23,507 bases of DNA from a virus: positions 1-23,507 of the IMG/VR virus record IMGVR_UViG_3300032236_001949; one strand, given 5' to 3'. A program made the position numbers and the translations under genes. How positions within the stretch are numbered: the stretch's first letter is position 1; the number at the start of each line of letters is the position of its first letter. Of this stretch, positions 13,059-18,571 are shown one piece after another. The notes beneath the pieces were generated by a model that saw only the letters and a program-made list of their open reading frames with translations, made no database searches and was not told the origin of the DNA.

Positions 13059-13131
13059 GCCCTAGTAATCCAGTGGTAGAGATAGTGGACTTAAAATCCA
13101 TACAGCGTTGGTTCGAATCCAACTTGGGGCA
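13059..13131 (+). tRNA. tRNA with TAA anticodon (Leu by code), class I body
   Basis: Acceptor GCCCTAG/TTGGGGC, D-arm with stem ATC/GAT, anticodon stem GTGGA/TCCAT with loop CTTAAAA (anticodon TAA, codon UUA). The variable region is only ACAGC, followed by T-arm GTTGG-TTCGAAT-CCAAC and discriminator A. UUA means Leu, and A73 fits Leu, but bacterial tRNA-Leu normally has a long variable arm that is missing here. The structure is otherwise sound. Confidence 0.85.
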
Positions 13132-13132
13132 C

Positions 13133-13245
13133 GAGACTACAGATGGCACACCTTGGGATGTTATAGTTACATATGATGTACACCCGATGTAAGAGTTGTG
13201 GTGAGACAGGGCAGCCATTAGTGCTGGAATCCATCTGTAGTTCTC
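13133..13245 (+). ncRNA. Possible structured RNA closed by a 13-pair stem
   Basis: Between tRNA-Leu and tRNA-Thr. CTACAGATGG (13137-13146) pairs perfectly with CCATCTGTAG (13231-13240), extended by GAG/CTC across a small internal loop. Inside are TTACAT/ATGTAA (13167-13172 with 13187-13192) and CAGC/GCTG hairpins, giving a multi-branched shape. No open frame of note runs through it and it lacks a T-arm, so it is not a tRNA. It may be a phage small RNA processed out of the tRNA transcript. No known family recognised. Confidence 0.45.
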
Positions 13246-13247
13246 AC

Positions 13248-13319
13248 GCCTCCCTAGCTCAGTGGTAGAGCATCCGCCTTGTAAGCGGAAGGTCGTCAGT
13301 TCAATCCTGACGGGGGGCT
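13248..13319 (+). tRNA. tRNA-Thr (TGT)
   Basis: Acceptor GCCTCCC/GGGGGGC, anticodon stem TCCGC/GCGGA with loop CTTGTAA, T-arm GTCAG-TTCAATC-CTGAC, discriminator T. It closes the main array. Two TATAAT boxes (13334-13339 and 13342-13347) follow, without a convincing -35, before the next gene. Confidence 0.95.
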
Positions 13320-13380
13320 CTGAAAATATTAGTTATAATGTTATAATTAGTTTATAAAATATTTTACATTGGAGATTAAA

Positions 13381-13665
13381 ATGTCATTATCACATTCTTT
13401 AGTAAGTTTAACAACTACAGCACAAATTGTTTCAGTAGCTCCAGCAGATGAATTGCCATATGCTAATAGCTTAACAATTTCAATTCAAAATACAGATGAT
13501 ACAATTGCTGTATTTTTAGGCGGTGTAGGAGTAACTTCTTCAAGCTATGGTTACAAACTTCTTCCAGGAACTACATTTTCTGCTGATTTATCACCCGCAG
13601 ATGATCTTTATGCAGTTGCTGCATCAGGTACGCCAAAAATTGCAATTATTAAGGTGCAACAATAA
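13381..13665 (+). CDS. Small beta-rich virion-type protein
   Basis: A 94-residue protein starting at ATG 13381, behind a GGAG Shine-Dalgarno at 13371-13374. A TTG 12 bases upstream is less likely. The pattern (SLSHSLVSLTTTAQIVS, ISIQNTDDTIAVFLGG, GVTSSSYGYKLLPG, DDLYAVAASGT) is a compact all-beta protein that I recall as common among unannotated structural-region proteins of actinophages, possibly a head or tail decoration protein. It sits one base before the collagen-like fibre gene, which supports a virion role. Confidence 0.78.
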   Translation: MSLSHSLVSLTTTAQIVSVAPADELPYANSLTISIQNTDDTIAVFLGGVGVTSSSYGYKLLPGTTFSADLSPADDLYAVAASGTPKIAIIKVQQ

Positions 13666-14543
13666 TGTCTAAAATTTATACAACTCACATATCAACTGGA
13701 TTACAAGGACCAAAAGGTGATAAGGGAGATCCAGGAAATGGTTCCCCTACAGATACATATGACAAACTTTATGTAACAAACAATGGGGCGGGAACCAATG
13801 TAAAAATTGGTGATGATGTTTGGCTAGGTGATGTCAATATAGCAAATACGCTCTCAATAAGAGGATTTGAAAACTCTGCAGAAGGATATATTTCTTTTGG
13901 AACTGAAATGGCTAAGAATATTGGAACAGATGGTTCTGGTGCCACTATAATAGGTACAGATTTAATCCCAGCGGAAGACAACGTGTACACACTTGGAACA
14001 GCAGAAAAGCGTTGGAAAAATGTCCACTTGGGCCAAGGTACTATTTATATTACGGATACTTCAACAGGAAATGAAGTTGGTTTAACTATTGATAATGGAG
14101 TATTCTTTATTGATGGTATTGCTCAGGCTCAACTTCCCGCAATTATTGCAAATAATATTGAATTGCATGATGGTAATGATAATGTAGTTTTGCGTTTAGT
14201 TGAAGATGCTGGTGTTGGTAAAATTTATTTTGGCGGGGGATCTAATGGTATCTACCAAGATGGTGGTAAAACTTATATAAATGGCATAGGCTATAAACCA
14301 CAATCTTCAGGCATAAAGCCGTTATCTTATAATACTTCAACGGGTGAAATTTCTTATAATAGCGATATTAAATCTGTAATTGTAAAATCTTCTGTTCCCG
14401 CACATTCCTATGGAGTATCTGGGGATGTTGAAGGTATGATCGCACATGACTCTTCCTTCTTATATGTATGTATAAGAGATTATGTAAATAATTCAACACC
14501 AATTTGGAAAAAAATTGATTATCATGCAGGAGACAACTGGTAA
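13665..14543 (+). CDS. Minor tail / fibre protein with collagen-like segment
   Basis: A 292-residue protein. After a short N-terminus it has collagen-type Gly-X-Y triplets (GPKGDKGDPG, residues 15-24). Gly/Asp-rich beta repeats follow (IGDDVWLGDVNIANTLSIRG, LIPAEDNVYTLGTAEKRWKN, ITDTSTGNEVGLTIDNG). The segment around YTLGTAEKRWKNVHLGQG is typical of fibre shafts and chaperoned tail spikes, and the C-terminus (PIWKKIDYHAGDNW) is a frequent fibre tip ending. It probably trimerises and contributes to host binding. It starts in a TAATG overlap with the decoration-like gene. Confidence 0.85.
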   Translation: MSKIYTTHISTGLQGPKGDKGDPGNGSPTDTYDKLYVTNNGAGTNVKIGDDVWLGDVNIANTLSIRGFENSAEGYISFGTEMAKNIGTDGSGATIIGTDLIPAEDNVYTLGTAEKRWKNVHLGQGTIYITDTSTGNEVGLTIDNGVFFIDGIAQAQLPAIIANNIELHDGNDNVVLRLVEDAGVGKIYFGGGSNGIYQDGGKTYINGIGYKPQSSGIKPLSYNTSTGEISYNSDIKSVIVKSSVPAHSYGVSGDVEGMIAHDSSFLYVCIRDYVNNSTPIWKKIDYHAGDNW

Positions 14544-15151
14544 TGCCATATAGCATTAGACATGAAGGAAATAAATACGAGGTAGTTGTAACTGCAACTG
14601 GGAGAGTAGTAGGTACTCATCCAAATAAAGCACAAGCCCAAGCACAATTGGGTGCTCTTTATACAAATGTCCCAGATGTTAAAAAAGCTCAAGGTCCTTG
14701 TTGGGATGGTTATGAATATGCTGGAACAAAAGAACAAGATGGAAAAACAGTACCAAATTGTATTCCCGTCAAAAAAGAATCAGCTGGTGCTGGAAGAATT
14801 TCTGGTGGCGTAGGATTTAAATTAGAATATAATGTTCCAGATTGTCAAGGTGGTTATGCTGTTACAAAAGCGGGAACTGGTCAAGTAATTGGTTGTTATA
14901 CTACTAAAGAGCATGCAGAAGAAGCAATGAAAACAATTGCAGTGAACGAACCAGTAGTAAAAAATGATCAAGGAAATGAAGAAGGAATAGGTTCTTTTAA
15001 TTTTTGGAATGGTTCATTTGTACCAGTAATTGGTTCAGAAATGCAAGATATGAGATATAATTCAACTTATAATACTCCACCACAGAAAGATGGACAACCA
15101 TCAGCGGGGTACGGAAACAGATCAGATAAAAACGGTAGATCTAATTCTTAA
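14543..15151 (+). CDS. Structural-region protein with two repeat modules
   Basis: A 202-residue protein. Two similar modules, YEVVVTATGRVVGTHPNKAQ (residues 12-31) and YAVTKAGTGQVIGCYTTKEH (105-124), look like small alpha/beta units. Between them lies PCWDGYEYAGTKEQDGKTV (52-70) with C53/C73, a motif I recall from the C-terminal tails of phage prohead proteases and portal-adjacent proteins. The C-terminus is Asn/Gly-rich and disordered. It shares one base with the fibre gene, so it is probably a virion or virion-assembly protein; a precise role is not known. Confidence 0.75.
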   Translation: MPYSIRHEGNKYEVVVTATGRVVGTHPNKAQAQAQLGALYTNVPDVKKAQGPCWDGYEYAGTKEQDGKTVPNCIPVKKESAGAGRISGGVGFKLEYNVPDCQGGYAVTKAGTGQVIGCYTTKEHAEEAMKTIAVNEPVVKNDQGNEEGIGSFNFWNGSFVPVIGSEMQDMRYNSTYNTPPQKDGQPSAGYGNRSDKNGRSNS

Positions 15152-15156
15152 TCTGA

Positions 15157-15162
15157 TATAAT
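15157..15162 (+). promoter_or_regulatory. -10 box of the structured leader transcript
   Basis: TATAAT at 15157-15162, directly after the stop at 15151. No convincing -35 is seen. The predicted +1 at about 15169 would start the RNA at the 5' edge of the folded leader described next. Confidence 0.55.
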
Positions 15163-15166
15163 ATTT

Positions 15167-15280
15167 ATCTGCACCCTTTCATCGGGGAGTCGCAGATTGT
15201 CGTCGGGAGAAAGCGACATTAAATAAATGCATAGTCCTGAGCATGACTGTAAAAAACTGCTCATCTAACAAAGGATGATT
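15167..15280 (+). promoter_or_regulatory. Structured 5' leader with H-type pseudoknot (riboswitch-like)
   Basis: The leader folds into three elements. Hairpin A pairs ATCTGC (15167-15172) with GCAGAT (15192-15197). Hairpin B pairs TGTCG (15198-15202) with CGACA (15214-15218). A classical H-type pseudoknot follows: stem 1 ATAGTC/GACTGT (15231-15236 with 15245-15250, one G-U), stem 2 TGAGCA/TGCTCA (15238-15243 with 15258-15263), and an A-rich crossing loop AAAAAAC (15251-15257). The pseudoknot ends 7 bases before the Shine-Dalgarno AAGGA (15271-15275) of the 42-codon gene. This geometry is that of translational riboswitches such as preQ1-I or SAM-II, but the sequence matches none I know. Confidence 0.6.
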
Positions 15281-15409
15281 ATGCCAAGCAATACAGAAAA
15301 AATTAAAGCAGCTTTAGCAATTAGACAAAAAAATCATAAAGGTCCAGGCGGTAAGCTTCCAGGATCTATGAATAAAAAGAAAACTGGTTACGCTAAACCA
15401 TCCAAATAA
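15281..15409 (+). CDS. 42-aa basic, Gly/Lys-rich protein
   Basis: ATG 15281 to TAA 15407-15409, behind AAGGA at 15271-15275. The peptide begins MPSNTEKIKAALAIRQKNH and continues into a basic Gly-Pro-Lys tail (GPGGKLPGSMNKKK). It resembles small basic nucleic-acid or virion-associated proteins but no family is recognised. Its interest lies in the elaborate leader in front of it, which implies its synthesis is controlled. A -10 box for the next gene begins 3 bases after its stop. Confidence 0.72.
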   Translation: MPSNTEKIKAALAIRQKNHKGPGGKLPGSMNKKKTGYAKPSK

Positions 15410-15411
15410 TG

Positions 15412-15417
15412 TATAAT
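15412..15417 (+). promoter_or_regulatory. -10 box giving a leaderless holin-like mRNA
   Basis: TATAAT at 15412-15417, seven bases before the ATG at 15425, with no Shine-Dalgarno between. The -35 is weak. The +1 would fall on or next to the start codon. Confidence 0.6.
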
Positions 15418-15424
15418 TAGTTGT

Positions 15425-15676
15425 ATGTGGAACAAGATCTCAACATACTTTAAAAGATATCCAGCACGAGTGTCTGGGTATACATCAGCATTAATTTTGT
15501 GGGGACACAAATATTTTTCTGGTAAGTTGATGGATCTATTAATTCCATCAATCATGTTTATGATTGGTATGGGAGAAATGGCACAAAGAGCAGAAAATAA
15601 AAAAACTATAAAAGCTTTATATGTAGAAAATGATCCAAACAGATCAGATGAAGATATAATTAAGGATATAAAATGA
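15425..15676 (+). CDS. Small membrane protein, holin candidate
   Basis: An 83-residue protein with a basic N-terminus, two short hydrophobic stretches (YTSALILWGHKYF at about residues 19-31 and LLIPSIMFMIGMG at 38-50) and the charged tail EMAQRAENKKTIKAL. I recall the arrangement of a membrane hairpin followed by G-E-x-A-QR-x-E-x-KKT from small actinophage membrane proteins near lysis genes, so holin is a reasonable guess. No endolysin is visible beside it. It overlaps the Dps-like gene by 4 bases. Confidence 0.7.
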   Translation: MWNKISTYFKRYPARVSGYTSALILWGHKYFSGKLMDLLIPSIMFMIGMGEMAQRAENKKTIKALYVENDPNRSDEDIIKDIK

Positions 15677-16110
15677 ATGAATTAGCACAAATGCTTGTTA
15701 AACTACAATCAATGGTAGTTAAAATGTATGCACAAACACACGGGTATCATTGGAATATTGAGGGATCTGGTTTTCCACAATATCATCAAAAATTATTAGA
15801 TATCTATGAGGATGTTTTTGATTCTATTGATGATTATTCTGAAAATCTACGTAGGCTTGGTTATAAAGCACCATTTGGTGTTAAGTCATGGAATGAAAAT
15901 AGTGAATTAGAAGTAAATGATTCTCTTGATCTTGATGCAAAACAAATGTTTCAAGAATTAGTTACAACAAATACTGTTGTTCTTGCAATGTTAAAGAGAA
16001 CATTTGACAAATCTGCAGAACTTGATGAACAAGGACTTTGTAATTTTCTTGCAGAAAGACTTGATAAACATAAATTCTGGCAATGGCAGTTGACAGCAAC
16101 ACTTAAATAG
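15673..16110 (+). CDS. Dps-like ferritin (DNA protection during starvation)
   Basis: A 145-residue four-helix ferritin-like protein. The Dps ferroxidase ligands are visible: H26 (YHWNIEG), H38 (QYHQK), then D53 and E57 (SIDDYSENLRRLG), in the spacing seen in Dps dodecamers. Dps oxidises and stores iron, removes H2O2 and shields DNA. The N-terminal DNA-binding tail of E. coli Dps is absent. It follows a holin-like gene in a 4-base overlap. Together with the peroxidase and thioredoxin it forms a phage-borne oxidative-stress set. A terminator follows 28 bases after the stop. Confidence 0.9.
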   Translation: MNELAQMLVKLQSMVVKMYAQTHGYHWNIEGSGFPQYHQKLLDIYEDVFDSIDDYSENLRRLGYKAPFGVKSWNENSELEVNDSLDLDAKQMFQELVTTNTVVLAMLKRTFDKSAELDEQGLCNFLAERLDKHKFWQWQLTATLK

Positions 16111-16118
16111 TATAGAAT
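16090..16118 (+). promoter_or_regulatory. Consensus promoter just ahead of a terminator
   Basis: TTGACA at 16090-16095, a 17-base spacer and TAGAAT at 16113-16118, inside the end of the Dps gene. The predicted +1 is about 16125, only some 13 bases before a strong terminator hairpin. Confidence 0.75.
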
Positions 16119-16137
16119 ACACTTATAACTTAATAAA

Positions 16138-16159
16138 GGCACTAGAAATAGTGCCTTTT
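16138..16159 (+). terminator. Intrinsic terminator before tRNA-Lys
   Basis: GGCACTA (16138-16144), tetraloop GAAA, TAGTGCC (16149-16155), then TTTTATATTT. It ends the Dps unit. tRNA-Lys begins at 16166 with no promoter between, so the tRNA needs readthrough. Confidence 0.9.
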
Positions 16160-16165
16160 ATATTT

Positions 16166-16238
16166 GTCCCTATAGCTCAGTTGGTAGAGCAGCAGACTTT
16201 TAATCTGCGGGTCGTTGGTTCGAGCCCAACTGGGGACA
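16166..16238 (+). tRNA. tRNA-Lys (TTT)
   Basis: Acceptor GTCCCTA/TGGGGAC, anticodon stem GCAGA/TCTGC with loop CTTTTAA, T-arm GTTGG-TTCGAGC-CCAAC, discriminator A. Confidence 0.96.
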
Positions 16239-16242
16239 CTAA

Positions 16243-16315
16243 GCCTTTGTAGCTCAGGGGATAGAGCGAGACTCTTCTAAGGTCTGCGTCGCACGTTCGA
16301 ATCGTGCCAAGGGCA
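16243..16315 (+). tRNA. tRNA-Arg (TCT)
   Basis: Acceptor GCCTTTG/CAAGGGC, anticodon stem AGACT/GGTCT with loop CTTCTAA, T-arm GCACG-TTCGAAT-CGTGC, discriminator A. It reads AGA, the main Arg codon of this AT-rich sequence. Confidence 0.95.
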
Positions 16316-16318
16316 CTA

Positions 16319-16347
16319 TTGACAAAAATAATTTATTAGAGTAAGAT
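16319..16347 (+). promoter_or_regulatory. Promoter of the secreted subtilase gene
   Basis: TTGACA at 16319-16324 begins 4 bases after tRNA-Arg. A 17-base spacer leads to TAAGAT at 16342-16347. TATACT at 16347-16352 is an alternative -10 with a longer spacer. Confidence 0.65.
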
Positions 16348-16378
16348 ATACTCATAACCATTAACAGAAAGAAAAAAA

Positions 16379-17266
16379 ATGAAAAAAACTATTACTGCAA
16401 TTGGTGTTATTCTTGTTGTTATTTATTTAATTTTAGTTGGATTTAATGCTATTCCAGCACACGCTGCTTCAACAGGTTCAAATATTGCAATCATTGATAC
16501 TGGGTATGATCCTTCAGTTGCATCTTTTAAAGATAAAGTGATTTATGAAAAATGTATTAATTGGCTTGAAGCAACTTGTCCAAATGGAAAACTTTCAATG
16601 GATGGTGCGGGATCAGCACAATTAACATCAAAGCAACTTGGAACTGGAACTGCAATGCATGGAACAGAAATGATGCTTAATTCAATTGCTACAAATTCAA
16701 ATACTAAATTTGTTTTTATTCGTGCTTTTTCTATCAATAAAGCAGTAATTGCACCACTTGATACAGATATTGTAAATATTTTAAATTGGATTTATGCAAA
16801 TAAAGATACATACAACATTGGTGCTGTTACTATGAGTTATGGAAGACCTGTTACTTCAACAACCTGTCCCAATTCAACAACATTGACAAATGCTGTTAAT
16901 CAACTTAAATCTGTTAATATTCCAGTAATTGCTGCAGCAGGAAATAACTATGATTATTCACATATTGATTTTCCATCTTGCAATACAGGTGTTATTTCAG
17001 TTGGATCATCTGTAAATGGAATTCATCAACTTTACAGCAACTACTCTTCATTCATTAGTTTTGATGCTTTGGGTCAAATTGGATCAACAAATGGAACATC
17101 AACTGCAACACAAGTATTTGGTGCGGGATGGGTAGCAATTCATCAAGCAAAACCATCACTATCTTATTCTCAAATCTATTCATTAATACAGCAAACGGCA
17201 TCTATCTCTACAAACCAATATGTTAAATCAGTACCTACTTTAAATATTGCAGCAGCTTTAAAGTAG
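16379..17266 (+). CDS. Secreted subtilisin-like serine protease (S8)
   Basis: A 295-residue subtilase. The N-terminus is a clear signal peptide (KK, hydrophobic residues 9-24, cleavage near AHA-AS at 29-30). The S8 catalytic triad is D40 (IAIIDTGYD), H94 (AMHGTEM) and S241 (NGTSTAT), with oxyanion N189 (VIAAAGNN). There is no long propeptide, so the mature enzyme begins almost at the catalytic Asp. Four Cys (C59, C67, C163, C201) could form disulfides outside the cell. It has its own promoter. A Sec-exported protease is rare in tailed phages; it might modify the host surface, aid lysis or release, or act on other host cells' proteins. Shape and motifs are convincing; the role is unknown. Confidence 0.93.
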   Translation: MKKTITAIGVILVVIYLILVGFNAIPAHAASTGSNIAIIDTGYDPSVASFKDKVIYEKCINWLEATCPNGKLSMDGAGSAQLTSKQLGTGTAMHGTEMMLNSIATNSNTKFVFIRAFSINKAVIAPLDTDIVNILNWIYANKDTYNIGAVTMSYGRPVTSTTCPNSTTLTNAVNQLKSVNIPVIAAAGNNYDYSHIDFPSCNTGVISVGSSVNGIHQLYSNYSSFISFDALGQIGSTNGTSTATQVFGAGWVAIHQAKPSLSYSQIYSLIQQTASISTNQYVKSVPTLNIAAALK

Positions 17267-17274
17267 AGTATAAT
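17247..17274 (+). promoter_or_regulatory. Promoter with leaderless start
   Basis: TTGCAG at 17247-17252, a 16-base spacer and TATAAT at 17269-17274. The ATG at 17281 is 7 bases after the -10 and there is no Shine-Dalgarno between, so the mRNA is probably leaderless. Confidence 0.7.
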
Positions 17275-17280
17275 TAATAT

Positions 17281-17634
17281 ATGGAAGATGCAAATTTTAG
17301 CGATTTCTTTGAAGAAGGTTTTGAAGAAGAAACAGAGCAAATTATAGAATATCTTGTTTCACAAGGTGCTGCTGAATGGGACGGGATGGATGAGTATGGC
17401 GAAAGAATGTTTAGGTTTAACCTAGATGTTTTAAAGGAAGTTATGCCAGAGCTTTATAACGAAATAATGGGCGATGTAGATAGCGTTATGATGGACTTGT
17501 TTCAACAGGGGCTGGTTGATATAGAATATACTGAGAACCTAGAAGCAATGTTTAAAATAAGCGATAAAGCTAAGCAAATACTAGAAGGTTTAGGTATTGA
17601 TTACCTTATAAATGATGACCCTAGCCAAGATTAG
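17281..17634 (+). CDS. Acidic protein, possible winged-helix
   Basis: A 117-residue, strongly acidic protein (NFSDFFEEGFEEETEQ at the N-terminus). The C-terminal half, helices followed by MFKISDKAKQILEGLG, resembles the closing part of a winged-helix domain. No family recognised; a DNA-mimic or regulator is possible but speculative. It is probably translated from a leaderless message. A hairpin CCCTA/TAGGG surrounds its stop and a TATAAT (17637-17642) follows immediately. Confidence 0.7.
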   Translation: MEDANFSDFFEEGFEEETEQIIEYLVSQGAAEWDGMDEYGERMFRFNLDVLKEVMPELYNEIMGDVDSVMMDLFQQGLVDIEYTENLEAMFKISDKAKQILEGLGIDYLINDDPSQD

Positions 17635-17667
17635 GGTATAATGAACGTACAAGGCGGTGATTAAAAT

Positions 17668-17907
17668 ATGGACAACAATCAGCAAGTAGCAGGAGCAGGC
17701 ACAGAGCAACCAGCCTCATCTCCTTCTGTAACAGAGCAAGCAGGACCACAAGCAGGAACTAATTCTGCAGCAGTAACAAACTTAGGCGTTAATAATCCAG
17801 GGAAAGCAACTACTGCTGGCCCATTCACAGGAAAAGATGTTTCAATGACAACACCTCAATATGCAGGTGGACCAATTGCAACAACAGAACCAGGATCACA
17901 CGCATAA
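17668..17907 (+). CDS. Low-complexity Ala/Gly/Thr/Pro-rich protein
   Basis: A 79-residue protein without predicted secondary structure, rich in Ala, Gly, Thr, Pro and Gln. A Shine-Dalgarno-like AAGGCGGTGA lies at 17651-17660. No family recognised. It ends in a TAATG overlap with the next gene, which is also low-complexity, so the two are likely to act together, for example as disordered virion-associated or scaffold-type proteins. TATAAT at 17637-17642 may start the message. Confidence 0.7.
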   Translation: MDNNQQVAGAGTEQPASSPSVTEQAGPQAGTNSAAVTNLGVNNPGKATTAGPFTGKDVSMTTPQYAGGPIATTEPGSHA

Positions 17908-18503
17908 TGAATATTGAAAATTTTTTAGATGAAGTTAAAGAAGCTTTTATTAAAGCAATTGGAACTTCTTCATCAATTAATGAAGAGCGTGACGAACGTA
18001 GCGTTGAGAACTACGTGAGAACAGGAGGTAATACAATGGAAAATACAACAGAACCAGATCCAAAGGGAGACATTGCAGTAACAAAGTCATTCCCAACACC
18101 TAATTCTGGAGACCTAGTTGATCAAACAACTCGTCCAGAAGGTGACGTATCAGTTTCAGATGCACCAAACAATCCAGGAATTGTTCCTAATCAAGAAACA
18201 ATCCCATCTTCAGCAACTTCAGCAGTTGCACCAACACATGCAGAGATGGCACAAGCAGAGAAGGTTACAATCACAAAGTCAATGACTTGTCCAGATTGTG
18301 GTGGATCAGTTGTTCATGAATGCATGAGCAAGGCTGATGAACCAAAAGATGCAGATGAGATTACAAAAGCTGATGAAGCTAAGGAAACTCCTGCTGATGA
18401 AGCTAAAGAAACTCCAGCTGAAGAAGCTGCAGAAGAAAAAGCTGGAACTGAGAAGCCAATGAAGAAGTCCCTTTGGGGCGGAGCGTTTGCACCAGTTAAG
18501 TAA
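17907..18503 (+). CDS. Disordered acidic protein with a Cys/His knuckle; two possible starts
   Basis: A 198-residue frame. The N-terminal 43 residues contain an amphipathic helix (NIENFLDEVKEAFIKAIG). Residues 44 onward are disordered and Pro/Thr-rich, followed by a metal-knuckle CPDCGGSVVHEC (128-139), tandem DEAKETPA repeats and the tail KKSLWGGAFAPVK. A perfect Shine-Dalgarno AGGAGGT (18023-18029) lies 6 bases before an in-frame ATG at 18036, so a shorter 155-residue product is likely as well as, or instead of, the long form. Role unknown; internal starts of this kind produce scaffolding proteins in some phages. Confidence 0.78.
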   Translation: MNIENFLDEVKEAFIKAIGTSSSINEERDERSVENYVRTGGNTMENTTEPDPKGDIAVTKSFPTPNSGDLVDQTTRPEGDVSVSDAPNNPGIVPNQETIPSSATSAVAPTHAEMAQAEKVTITKSMTCPDCGGSVVHECMSKADEPKDADEITKADEAKETPADEAKETPAEEAAEEKAGTEKPMKKSLWGGAFAPVK

Positions 18504-18505
18504 TT

Positions 18506-18523
18506 AATATATACGTATATATT
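18506..18523. promoter_or_regulatory. Perfect 18-base palindrome
   Basis: AATATATACGTATATATT reads the same on both strands, lies 3 bases after a stop codon and just before a terminator and the SLOG-like gene. It could be a dimeric regulator site or a methylation target; AT-rich palindromes also arise by chance. Confidence 0.4.
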
Positions 18524-18525
18524 GT

Positions 18526-18558
18526 ACAGAAGGTCGGGAAACCGATCTTCTGTGTTTT
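18526..18558 (+). terminator. Intrinsic terminator
   Basis: ACAGAAGGTCGG (18526-18537) pairs with CCGATCTTCTGT (18542-18553), 12 pairs with one G-U, loop GAAA, followed by GTTTTAT. It is a strong hairpin with a moderate U-tract, ending the low-complexity gene pair. Confidence 0.78.
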
Positions 18559-18571
18559 ATGAGAGGAATTT

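Noticed and set aside
12911-13192. A + strand frame of 93 codons across 12911-13192
   Set aside because: It runs through tRNA-Ser, tRNA-Gln and tRNA-Leu, whose cloverleaves are unambiguous. The protein has no recognisable features.
15167-15263. Glutamine / Downstream-peptide riboswitch in the leader of the 42-codon gene
   Set aside because: The location before a tiny gene fits, but as I recall the class needs a conserved core ending in GAAGG before the closing strand, which is absent; the pseudoknot is arranged differently.
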